Below the pieces are notes generated by a model, which saw only the letters and a program-made list of their open reading frames with translations, was not told the origin of the DNA and searched no databases. Below are positions 26,397 to 50,489 of a stretch of 64,000 nucleotides of DNA, piece after piece. The DNA is taken from the NCBI GenBank assembly GCA_963576565.1, contig OY755048.1:10517984-10581983 (forward strand), given 5' to 3'. Position 1 is the first letter of the stretch; the number at the start of each line of letters is the position of its first letter. The stretch is from Aspidapion aeneum. Lineage: Eukaryota > Arthropoda > Insecta > Coleoptera > Brentidae. A program made the position numbers and the translations under genes.

Positions 26397-26444
26397 AGTG
26401 TTGACAGTTAACCGTTTCGTCCTTATGGGACTCCTCAGAACACT
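26397..26444 (-). ncRNA. Type I hammerhead ribozyme, unit 1
   Basis: Read on the minus strand: stem I strand AGTGTT, core CTGAGGA, stem II GTCC-CATAA-GGAC, core GAA, stem III ACGG-TTAA-CTGT (one G-U pair), cleavage-site C, stem I strand AACACT. All invariant hammerhead core positions are present, including the A15.1-U16.1 pair and GUC at the cleavage site. Stem I is open, which makes it type I. The predicted cut is between 26403 and 26402 on the minus strand. Confidence 0.9.
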
Positions 26445-26909
26445 GCTGGTCAAGTGATAAATCTTGCGAAGTTGATCAGACGGTTTTGTCTCTAATTAAA
26501 TGTAATTAGTGAGCGAACTATAGCAAGAGGCGCCATCTACCGAGATACGAGAGAAACAAAAAACCAAAAGCAGGGAAAACACTGCTATACAATATCGATC
26601 AATGAAAAGATCGAATGCAAATAAAAGAAAACAACTATAGTCCGTGACCTACGACAGCTCTTTGTCTTTTCAGGCCGGATCAACGCATTTTGCATTTTTA
26701 CCCGTCATCAAGACAGTGAGCGTCAATCAACGGAATTTTTAAGCCAAATAATACTAACAAACGTGAAATTTCATACCCGTGAATTTAAAAATCAAACAAG
26801 TTTCATGGCTAATCGGGCAAAAAGGAGTTTTTTGTTTCCCTTATATTTTTCCGTGGGTAGCTTGAAAGCTTAACCTCACGGGGGTCCAAGATCTAATGGA
26901 CACCTAATA

Positions 26910-26957
26910 AGTGTTGACAGTTAACCGTTTCGTCCTTATGGGACTCCTCAGAACACT
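26910..26957 (-). ncRNA. Type I hammerhead ribozyme, unit 2
   Basis: The 48-nt motif is identical to unit 1 and lies exactly 513 nt away in the same orientation. The predicted cut follows the C at 26916 (minus strand). A transcript through units 2 and 1 would release a 513-nt monomer with 5'-OH and 2',3'-cyclic phosphate ends. Confidence 0.9.
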
Positions 26958-27321
26958 GCTGGTCAAGTGACAAATCTTGCGAAGTTAATCAGACGGTTTT
27001 GTCTCTAATTAAATGTAATTAGTGAGCGAACTATAGCAAGAGGCGCCATCTACCGAGATACGAGAGAAACAAAAAACCAAAAGCAGGGAAAACACTGCTA
27101 TACAATATCGATCAATGAAAAGATCGAATGCAAATAAAAGAAAACAACTATACTCCGTGACCTACGACTACTCTTTGCCTTTTCAGGCCGGATCAACGCA
27201 TTTTGCATTTTTACCCGTCATCAAGACAGTGAGAGACTCTTGCTATAGTTCGCTCACTAATTACATTTAATTAGAGACAAAACCGTCTGATTAACTTCGC
27301 AAGATTTGTCACTTGACCAGC

Positions 27322-27369
27322 AGTGTTCTGAGGAGTCCCATAAGGACGAAACGGTTAACTGTCAACACT
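27322..27369 (+). ncRNA. Type I hammerhead ribozyme, unit 3
   Basis: The same motif on the plus strand: AGTGTT, CTGAGGA, GTCC-CATAA-GGAC, GAA, ACGG-TTAA-CTGT, C, AACACT. The predicted cut follows C27363. Confidence 0.9.
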
Positions 27370-27834
27370 TATTAGGTGTCCATTAGATCCTGGACTCCCG
27401 TGAGGTTAAGCTTTCAAGCTACCCACGGAAAAATATAAGGGAAACAAAAAACTCCTTTTTGCCCGATTAGCCATGAAACTTGTTTGATTTTTAAATTCAC
27501 GGGTATGAAATTTCACGTTTGTTAGTATTATTTGGCTTAAAAATTCCGTTGATTGACGCTCACTGTCTTGATGACGGGTAAAAATGCAAAATGCGTTGAT
27601 CCGGCCTGAAAAGACAAAGAGCTGTCGTAGGTCACGGACTATAGTTGTTTTCTTTTATTTGCATTCGATCTTTTCATTGATCGATATTGTATAGCAGTGT
27701 TTTCCCTGCTTTTGGTTTTTTGTTTCTCTCGTATCTCGGTAGATGGCGCCTCTTGCTATAGTTCGCTCACTAATTACATTTAATTAGAGACAAAACCGTC
27801 TGATTAACTTCGCAAGATTTATCACTTGACCAGC

Positions 27835-27882
27835 AGTGTTCTGAGGAGTCCCATAAGGACGAAACGGTTAACTGTCAACACT
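27835..27882 (+). ncRNA. Type I hammerhead ribozyme, unit 4
   Basis: Identical to unit 3 and 513 nt downstream on the same strand. The predicted cut follows C27876. Units 3 and 4 form a natural dimer from which one full monomer could be released. Confidence 0.9.
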
Positions 27883-28034
27883 TATTAGGTGTCCATTAGA
27901 TCTTGGACCCCCGTGAGGTTAAGCTTTCAAGCTACCCACGGAAAAATATAAGGGAAACAAAAAACTCCTTTTTGCCCGATTAGCCATGAAACTTGTTTGA
28001 TTTTTAAATTCACGGGTATGAAATTTCACGTTTG

Positions 28035-28046
28035 ATAATAATTATT
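28035..28046. repeat. Right copy of 12-bp flanking direct repeat
   Basis: An exact copy of 26269-26280. Its last two bases overlap the first bases of the adjoining CTGT element. Confidence 0.55.
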
Positions 28047-28214
28047 AGCTCACACATATACTATACTATAGTAGTGTGAGCTATGGTGATCCTAATTTTT
28101 TCGAGAAAAAAAAGTTGCTCCGATTTCAAAAATTTTTATATATCTTTGCGTTTCAGATGATTTTGAAACTTTTTTGTTGCGCCGTCTGTCTGTCTGTCTG
28201 TCGGTCTGTCTGTA

Positions 28215-28249
<35 letters not shown>

Positions 28250-28619
28250 ATGTCTGTAACGACCAACGCGCATAACTCAAAAACCGCTTGGCCGATTTTA
28301 ATGAAATTTGGTACCTAGGCTGGGTCTTGGGTCGAGATGGTCCCATTTAAAAATGAACAAAATCCACCGAACAGAAACCAAATAAAAGGGTGGGGGTAGA
28401 TTTCAAAAATTAGAGTTTATGTGAAAATATGGCGTGTGTGATATCAAACGAAAGGTAATTGAGTCTGCAGTTAAACAAAATACATTTTAATTTATTTAAA
28501 AAAAAAGGGTGGGGGTATATTTTAAAAATTAGAGTTTAAGTGAAAATATGGCGTGTGTGATATCAAACGAAAGGTAATTGAGTCCGGAGTTTAACAAAAT
28601 ACATTTTAGTTTTTTGTTT
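28045..28619 (+). mobile_element. CTGT double-hairpin element, array copy 1 (lacks 3' hairpin)
   Basis: It opens with the 5' hairpin (TAGCTCACAC, loop, GTGTGAGCTA), then a conserved block ending GTTGCGCCGT, a (CTGT)n run, a block with ACTCAAAAACCGCTTGGCCG and AATGAAATTTGGTACC, and two ~115-bp monomers that each contain GATATCAAACGAAAGGTAAT. The third monomer, 3' hairpin and tail are missing because the next copy begins. The (CTGT)n run explains the serine/valine/cysteine-rich ORFs. Confidence 0.85.
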
Positions 28620-28798
28620 TTAGCTCACACATATACTATACTATAGTAGTGTGAGCTATGGTGATCCTAATTTTTTCGAGAAAAAAAAAGTTGCTCCGAT
28701 TTCAAAAATTTTTATATATCTTTGCGTTTCAGATGATTTTGAAACTTTTTTGTTGCGCCGTCTGTCTGTCTGTCTGTCTGTCTGTCGGTCTGTCTGTA

Positions 28799-28829
<31 letters not shown>

Positions 28830-29199
28830 ATGTCTGTAACGACCAACGCGCATAACTCAAAAACCGCTTGGCCGATTTTAATGAAATTTGGTACCTAGGC
28901 TGGGTCTTGGGTCGAGATGGTCCCATTTAAAAATGAACAAAATCCACAGAACAGAAACCAAATAAAAGGGTGGGGGTAGATTTCAAAAATTAGAGTTTAT
29001 GTGAAAATATGGCGTGTGTGATATCAAACGAAAGGTAATTGAGTCTGCAGTTAAACAAAATACATTTTAATTTATTTAAAAAAAAGGGTGGGGGTATATT
29101 TTAAAAATTAGAGTTTAAGTGAAAATATGGCGTGTGTGATATCAAACGAAAGGTAATTGAGTCCGGAGTTTAACAAAATACATTTTAGTTTTTTGTTTT
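28620..29199 (+). mobile_element. CTGT double-hairpin element, array copy 2 (lacks 3' hairpin)
   Basis: Nearly identical to copy 1 apart from CTGT run length and a few substitutions, and joined head to tail at the same point. The high identity suggests recent tandem amplification and not independent insertion. Confidence 0.85.
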
Positions 29200-29369
29200 T
29201 AGCTCACACATATACTATACTATAGTAGTGTGAGCTATGGTGATCCTAATTTTTTCGAGAAAAAAAAAGTTGCTCCGATTCCAAAAATTTTTATATATCT
29301 TTGCGTTTCAGATGATTTTGAAACTTTTTTGTTGCGCCGTCTGTCTGTCTGTCTGTCGGTCTGTCTGTA

Positions 29370-29400
<31 letters not shown>

Positions 29401-29965
29401 ATGTCTGTAACGACCAACGCGCATAACTCAAAAACCGCTTGGCCGATTTTAATGAAATTTGGTACCTAGGCTGGGTCTTGGGTCGAGATGGTCCCATTTA
29501 AAAATGAACAAAATCCACCGAACAGAAACCAAATAAAAGGGTAGGGGTAGATTTCAAAAATTAGAGTTTATGTGAAAATATGGCGTGTGTGATATCAAAC
29601 GAAAGGTAATTGAGTCTGCAGTTAAACAAAATACATTTTAATTTATTTAAAAAAAAAGGGTGGGGGTATATTTTAAAAATTAGAGTTTAAGTGAAAATAT
29701 GGCGTGTGTGATATCAAACGAAAGGTAATTGAGTCCGGAGTTTAACAAAATACATTTTAGTTTTTTGTTTTTTTTAAGGGTGGGGGTAGATTTCAAAAAT
29801 TTGAATTTAAGTCAAAACATGGCTTGTGTGGTATCAAACAAAAGGTAATTTAGTCTGGAGTTAAATAAAATATATTTCAGTTTTTAGTTATATTAGCTCA
29901 CACGTACACTATAACTATAGTACCTAGTGTGAGCTTAGGGGCCCATATATTGGCAGAGTATTTTT
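29200..29965 (+). mobile_element. CTGT double-hairpin element, array copy 3 (with 3' end)
   Basis: The last array copy has all parts: 5' hairpin, (CTGT)n, three monomers, 3' hairpin (AGCTCACAC and GTGTGAGCT) and tail TATTGGCAGAGTATTTT. It ends about 13 bp before a splice-acceptor-like site (AG at 29977-29978) and 40 bp before the FGFR start codon. Confidence 0.85.
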
Positions 29966-29978
29966 TTATTACTTTCAG

Positions 29979-30004
29979 GTTTTGCAAAACCAGAAAATAC
30001 AACA
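29979..30004 (+). promoter_or_regulatory. Likely 5' UTR stretch after a candidate 3' splice site
   Basis: TTTTTTTATTACTTTCAG ends at 29978 and is a good acceptor. The 26 nt between it and the ATG at 30005 would be the 3' end of the FGFR 5' UTR. If so, the promoter and first non-coding exon lie further upstream, and the CTGT array is intronic. The alternative is transcription starting inside or just after the repeat. Confidence 0.45.
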
Positions 30005-44603
<14,599 letters not shown>

Positions 44604-44730
44604 GTATGGAAGGCTAGCATTTTTATAATGGTTGTGATGTTATTACAAAAGGAGAGGTCCGATAGGTCAGTAGAGACTATCCATTATTACTTTTTGTACA
44701 TAATTTAAAATAAAAGAGACGATAGAAGTT
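44604..44730 (+). terminator. FGFR 3' UTR with AATAAA polyadenylation signal
   Basis: AATAAA lies at 44709-44714, about 106 nt after the stop codon, in AT-rich sequence. Cleavage would be expected 10-30 nt further on. Confidence 0.6.
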
Positions 44731-44815
44731 AGATTTTTGTATATAAACAAATAGAGCGTGTACCATCAAACATCTTTAATCGTGTAATTTGTTCCTCTTG
44801 TAGTAAGGCCTAATT

Positions 44816-44962
44816 TACAGTTTCACTTCTAGCCGCGCACTTCTACTACCCTCTTTCTCGAATAGAAAAAGATGGAAAGATAAATTGTATCTGTATCTCT
44901 TTCTATTAGAGAAAGAGGGAAATAGAAATGAGCGGCAAGAAGTGAAACTGCGGATCAGGCCT
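44816..44962. mobile_element. MITE with ~30-bp TIRs (147 bp)
   Basis: The ends AGGCCTAATTTACAGTTTCA and TGAAACTGCGGATCAGGCCT are inverted copies. Inner parts (CCCTCTTTCTCGAATAGAAA against TCTATTAGAGAAAGAGGG) continue the pairing, so almost the whole element folds on itself. Confidence 0.75.
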
Positions 44963-44974
44963 AACACTCACAAA

Positions 44975-45675
44975 AATAGTTTTTTCTATAAGCGTGCGGA
45001 AAAGTCCACTTTTCCGCACGCATTTTAGTGTGGAAAGTGCCACTTTTCCGCACTAGTGCGGAAAAATATTTTTTCCGCACTAGTGCGGAAAAGTAAATTT
45101 GTTACGATTTTGAGGTGTTCTATAACATTTAGACCGTTCAAAATACATTTGTATCTTTCCTAGCACACGAAATATCCTAAAAATATTCAAATTGACTAAA
45201 ATTCTGCTATATTTTCGATAAAATAAAGTTTTCAGTAAAATAGGTTCAAATTATAAGTTTTAAACCTCCCCGGTATAAATATCGTCATTGTCAATGTCAA
45301 ACAACAATGAACACTAGTGGTTTTAGATTTGGCATCTTAAATCACCATAGCAACAAAGTACAAACAAACTGTCAAAACAAAGCCAATTTTGCAGATACAA
45401 GCGTCTTTTGAATTTATCAAACAAAAAAATCAGATTTTCAATGGATTCTTCGGACGAAGATCTACCCCAGTCAGTTCTAGAAGCCGCTAGAATGTGAATA
45501 ATAATAATTGTTTTTTCCTCACGCTTATAGAAAAAATAGTGTACCTAACTCGTGCGTAAAGTGTCTTTTCCGCACTTGATTGCTGGCCAAACTCCGCTAT
45601 CGCGTCGTTTAGCCATCTGCAATCGCGTGCGGAAAAGAGGCACTTTCCGCACTAGTTAGGTAACCTACTATTTTG
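44975..45675. mobile_element. Palindrome-rich element with short truncated ORF
   Basis: Both ends are packed with GTGCGGAAAAG / CTTTTCCGCAC palindromes (44991-45093 and 45553-45650). TTCTATAAGCGTG at 44985-44996 faces CACGCTTATAGAA at 45520-45533. Between them are a TATA-like box (45274-45281) and a short ORF (45441-45497). This looks like a deletion derivative of an autonomous transposon that keeps the ends, the promoter and the first codons. Confidence 0.55.
45441..45497 (+). pseudogene. Truncated N-terminal ORF inside the palindrome-rich element
   Basis: It encodes MDSSDEDLPQSVLEAARM and stops. An acidic Ser/Asp/Glu-rich start followed by a helical segment looks like a real protein N-terminus. 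It lies about 160 bp after a TATAAATA box. The family is not recognised. Confidence 0.35.
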
Positions 45676-46914
45676 GTGGTACAGGCAACATAGGAGCAAT
45701 AAGAACAAACGAACCTCCAAACTGAGTTTTAGGCAGTGCAAAATTAAAATCTTGCTCTGGTAACTCATTAATTTAGATTCGCAGAGTAAATACACAACAC
45801 AAAAAAGAAACAAGTATCAAGTATATTTTATAAATTAATTACACAGAATTAAACTGACTAAAACGTGTGTACATATAATCAGTATTATCCGCTTTTGTAT
45901 TATGTTTCTAGTCTGTTATTTTAATAATTGGTAAAATAAACAAGGAACCAACTACAGTAGATTTTGATGCTGTACTGTTCAAACAATATCTGTGGAACTG
46001 GGCCACTGATTTAGTTATAAAGGATGATTGATATAATCACTTGTCCATGTATGGCGGCATATCGGCAAACAAAGGTTTTGTTAACTCGACCAGAGTATAG
46101 GGACCCGGGATCAATACAAACATGGGTTATGTTCATTATGTTAAATACAACCCCTAATTAGCTTGAGTGTAATGCCCTCTCCTATAACGCGGACCTCCCT
46201 ATTATTGTCTAGGGTATTTTTTTGAAACCACCAAAACATAACAAAAATTATTCCTATGGGAACTGCGAAAACAAGTATAACGGTAAGTTCAACATAAAAA
46301 GTATTGCATGACTGACAAAGATCGACAACCTCCCTTTATCAATACGACCGCCTTCTTTTCATAAGATGAGCTAATGAAGAAGTAAATACTGGGAAGAAAA
46401 GGCAGTCTATTGGTACAAGGGGCTGCCTATCTTTAACTTTCGCAAGGAAATCGTGAACGATATTTTATCAAAGAAGAATTTTAACAAGATATACCGAAGG
46501 ATGTTATTCAGAGTAAACTATGTACATATTATAGATTATTATTGAGAAATTAATAAGCCATAATAGTTTTAAATACCCATAATTTATGTATAATATACCT
46601 ATGATTAATTAGATTGAAATAGATAAAAGTAACGTAATTATGGAACTAAACACTATAATAACTCATTTAGCGCAGAGCTTGCGTTTAGATTTAAATATTA
46701 AATTTTGAAAGTTTTAGCACGTGCGAAAATTGATTAGTTTATCTAATTCCAGTAATTAGTTTATTATTTCGTAAATTGTCTTTTTGCAAAATATTAATTG
46801 TCCATTTTACAAATAGTTATTCGGGTAAAATATCATTACATGCATGTCAGAGATTTTTACAAACTTCTGTGTAAGAATTCTTGAATGGATGAGAAGGAGT
46901 AGTCCCTTAAAATC
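45676..46914. other. No gene seen
   Basis: AT-rich sequence between two elements; no feature could be supported. Confidence 0.5.
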
Positions 46915-47594
46915 ACAAGACGCTAGCCCTACCAAGTCCACTTTCAATCCCTGACTTCGCATGCGCAGATCTACCAATATTATTTACCTCATGTATTAGA
47001 ATAGATGAATACAGGGTGATTTTCACTTGAATGATTCTAACCACATGAAAATAGAAAGTTTCAAAAACCTAACCTAACGAAATCTAATAAAATCTAAACG
47101 AACCGAACCAAAGCAAACTGAACCAATAATTTTTTTCAAAAAAAAAAACTTTCCTGACTTCCTACCCGGGATCCTAGAGGATATGAATCCGAACCGAACC
47201 GAACCGAACCGAACCTAACTAAACTGAACCAAACCTAACCTAACCAAACTAAACTACAAGACTGTTAATTATGTTTAGTTGGGTATGGTTAGGTTTGGAT
47301 AGGTTCGGTTCGGTACGGTCCGGTTCGGATTCACATCCTCTAGGATCCCGGGTAGGAAGCCAGAAAAGTTTTTTTTTTGAAAAAAATTATTGGTTTAGTT
47401 TGCTTTGGTTCGGTGAGATTTGATTAGGTTTCGTTAGGTTAGGTTTTTGAAACTTTCTATTTTTATGTGGTTAGAATCATTCAAGTGAAAATCACTCTGT
47501 ACATCTATTCTAATACATGAGGTAAATAATATTGGTAGATCTGCGCATGCGAAGTCAGGGATTGAAAGTGGACTTGGTAGGGCTAGCGTCTTGT
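46915..47594. mobile_element. Fold-back element, ~330-bp arms
   Basis: The left arm 46915-47254 and right arm 47273-47594 are inverted copies with few differences, separated by an 18-nt loop. The outer end reads ACAAGACGCTAGCCCTACCA. The inner parts are rich in CCGAA / CCTAA phrases (about 47090-47254). No ORF. Confidence 0.8.
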
Positions 47595-47981
47595 CTTAAA
47601 ATCGGGTGAAAGTCAAATTAAGCATGCGACAGTGTTGCCACCTCTACCGATTTTTCGGTAGATCTACCGATTTAGCCTTTTACTTTACGATATACCGAAT
47701 TACCATAGTTTTCTACCAATTTTTTTTTTCAATATAAACTTGTTTTTTTTTGATACGCCTCGTAATCGCGATTAAAAAAAAACAGCATAAATAAAATATT
47801 CTTTTTATGAAGATCCTTTGTAGAATAAAAAATTTATTTCAAGCCATTGTTTTTAAAAGTGTATTTATGGCGCCATCTCTTGGATTTTGCGATATACTTA
47901 GCCGGCAGCCGCAAACGGCATTAAAGATCACGCTATTATAAACCCTGAGGTTTTTTTTATAATATTATCTACCCAATAGGA

Positions 47982-48251
47982 ACCTATTGCAATAAAGCCA
48001 GGCACAAATTGTGTCGGGCACTATATTGACAGTTTCACATTATAAGAACAGCTGTCTTCTATCAAAATAAGGCCACTGTGTATTATAAGAGCCGGAATTA
48101 ATAGTGAAGCCACAATTAATGGAAAATAAACGACTGGATTTCTAAATTCGACTTTGGTATGTCAATTTTGAAAGATCAACTGTCAGTTTTTAATGCGAAA
48201 CTGTCAATATAGTGCCCGGCACAATTTGTGCCTGGCTTTATTGCAATAGGT
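47982..48251. mobile_element. MITE with ~54-bp TIRs (270 bp)
   Basis: The ends ACCTATTGCAATAAAGCCAG and CTGGCTTTATTGCAATAGGT are perfect inverted copies and continue through GGCACAAATTGTG and ATATTGACAGTTTC. The interior is unrelated AT-rich sequence. The superfamily is not determined. Confidence 0.8.
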
Positions 48252-48743
48252 CCCTAGTATGAACCTAATTTTTTTATTTAATTCTTTTTTTTGGTATTTT
48301 GTATTTGTCAGTAAAAACAAATCGTAGAAATACAATTTACCTAATAAATCAATCCAAACTATCGATAGTTCTCCAGCACTGCTTGCTGAGATGATTAAAA
48401 AAATCTACCGAAATCTACCGATTTTTCTCGAAGCCTTCTACCGAAGACCTCAGGGTCGAGGGTGGCAACACTGGCATGCGATCTCAGTTGATCTCCGCAT
48501 CTCTATTGGACCTGACGTAGGAAGATGCTCATTCTCACTCACATCTGTTTCAAGAATCCATACACTAAGAATCAAAAGGAGGAAATAAGGGTAAATTGCC
48601 ACAAACATTGGTGACCTATTATATTTGTTTGATTGGCTATTGCGAAATACTGTATCCTGTCATGTCTTTTCAGTGAGTGACCTAATTAAAGTGTTATTGT
48701 TTTGTCGAAAATTTTATTTAAATAGTCCCAGTTAAAATTATTT

Positions 48744-49344
48744 AATGAAAAAGAAAATCTCTGTCTTCCTCTACTAATTTTTAATTTTCGTCGACTAGTT
48801 TCGGCTTATTGGGCCATCATCAAGGACTACTAACTAATAAAAACAGTTGAAACTTCCCAAGACAAACAATGTTCTCTCACAAGAGATTAAAAAATAAAAT
48901 ACATGGGACGAACAAAAAATTTGACAAACAAATTAAAATTGTGTAGGACTATCACATTATTTAAAAAGTCACTGAAAAATTATTTTAAAGTTGTTAAAAA
49001 TTTTTGTTTTCTTCGATTTGGAGCACATTTGGAGGTATATGTTATATTATAACCTCCAAATGTGCTCCAAATCGAAGAAAACAAAAATTTTTAACAACTT
49101 TAAAATAATTTTTCAGTGACTTTTTAAATAATGTGATAGTCCTACACAATTTTAATTTGTTTGTCAAATTTTTTGTTCGTCCCATGTATTTTATTTTTTT
49201 ATCTCTTGTGAGAGAACATTGTTTGTCTTGGGAAGTTTCAACTGTTTTCATTAGTTAGTAGTCCTTGATGATGGCCCAATAAGCCGAAACTAGTCGACGA
49301 AAATTAAAAATTAGTAGAGGAAGACAGAGATTTTCTTTTTCATT
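48744..49344. mobile_element. Perfect-length 293-bp inverted repeat with hammerhead-like core
   Basis: Arms 48744-49036 and 49052-49344 are nearly identical inverted copies around a 15-nt loop. Each arm carries a motif like a degenerate hammerhead: TTGATGA, GGC-CCAATAA-GCC, GAAACTAGTC (right arm, plus strand 49263-49296; left arm, minus strand 48788-48826). Outside the arms, an imperfect direct repeat (AAAATTTTATTTAAATAGTC at about 48709 and AAAATTATTTAAATAGTC at 49388) suggests a target duplication. A Penelope-like origin is possible. Confidence 0.7.
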
Positions 49345-49406
49345 CCTTGGAACCTCTACAGAAAGTTATGGAGTACTTCTTCACATAAAATTATTTAAAT
49401 AGTCCG

Positions 49407-50489
49407 TTAGAAATAGAAGTTGGAAAAGTAAGTTTTTCAAACTTTTTTTTTGCATAAATGTATCAAATACTATCCAAATGTTAAGAAATTAAAGTATAAA
49501 ACTACACTGAAATCCATTATGCCAAGACAAATATATCGTGTATTTGTCAAATAGTTAATTGAATCAAGTAACTGTATAATTAAGCTAATCACAATTGACT
49601 GAACTTAACAATTTTCGCATATTTGTTATCTATACCTCACATATTTGAACAATAAATGTTTCAATGAACTGCTAGAGTTTCTTAAGTTAAATAATTTATA
49701 TTAACCAATCTATGATATATTTGGCTTAAATGCGTCTATCATGGCATATCAGACTGAAGCCTATATATAATTGAGTTAACTATTTTTTGTATTTTCTAAC
49801 AATTATTTTGTGTAGTTGAGACAATTTTACTAATGATTGGCTTATATCAAATATATACTTGGTTCAAATATATATTCATTTAACCCAATTATTTATTTTT
49901 TCTGTGTCTGTATTTCAGAAAAATGTCGGCACCGGACACCAAAAGAATCAGGGGAAAGAACAATGTTTATTTTCTTAATTTTTAATTTTGAGTGACCCTG
50001 TATGTATAAAGAGGGAGTAAGCAGTCTGTAAACGTCAACCGTCACTTCTTTTCGATGTGACGTTATCAGTAAAACCCTTGCTGGTATATACGATATTGCG
50101 TGTGTAAAATCGTCGGCTAAAACAGCCTCTAATCCATCAATGTCGAGCAACGTAGCTATTAAAAAATAAAAAATAATTTCTACTCACTCCTTATGAAATT
50201 CAGGGAGTGTGTCCCTGCTTTACACATACATATGTACGGGGTGGGCAAACAAAACCAGACAAAATGTTTCTTATTATATATTTTAAACTATACCATCGAT
50301 TTGAATAAGACAACCTGCACTTTGCAAGGAATTGATGTAGCTTTTGTGAAAAAATATTTTTTGTCCGCCATCTTCAATTCTAAAACAGCAGACAGAATCA
50401 AACTAAACCTTTTAAAAAGGCTGGTTTATTCTTATGTTCCGAAAACTTTTTAGAATGTTTTTAAAATTTGTAAAAAAGCTCTATTTCTG
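49407..50489. other. No gene seen
   Basis: AT-rich sequence. The ORFs at 49893-50150 (-) and 50193-50453 (+) have no recognisable domain and look like chance ORFs. Confidence 0.5.

Larger units (their letters stand above)
26281..28034. mobile_element. Hammerhead-bearing fold-back element (four 513-bp units, two per orientation)
   Basis: Arms 26281-27042 and 27237-27998 are 762 bp each and almost identical inverted copies, separated by a 194-nt loop. The right arm has 36 extra bp (27999-28034). Each arm is two head-to-tail copies of a 513-bp unit. The unit begins CAAACGTGAAATTTCATACC and ends GCCAAATAATACTAA. Unit 1 lacks its first ~40 bp, unit 2 its last ~45 bp, and unit 3 is cut at its inner end. 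Each unit has one complete hammerhead motif (separate entries). No ORF is encoded. Penelope-like elements are known to carry hammerheads in their terminal repeats, which occur in direct and inverted arrangements. Small non-coding retrozymes also form hammerhead tandems. Either origin fits; no Penelope reverse transcriptase is present here. Confidence 0.85.

Noticed and set aside
28076..29497. Cysteine/valine/serine-rich ORFs on + and arginine/glutamine/threonine-rich ORFs on -
   Set aside because: They are translations of the (CTGT)n microsatellite in the repeat elements and recur in every copy.
47090..47300. Interstitial telomere repeat (CCTAA)n
   Set aside because: Only two perfect units in a row, mixed with CCGAA and CCAAA variants and present in both arms of a fold-back element; better seen as part of that element.
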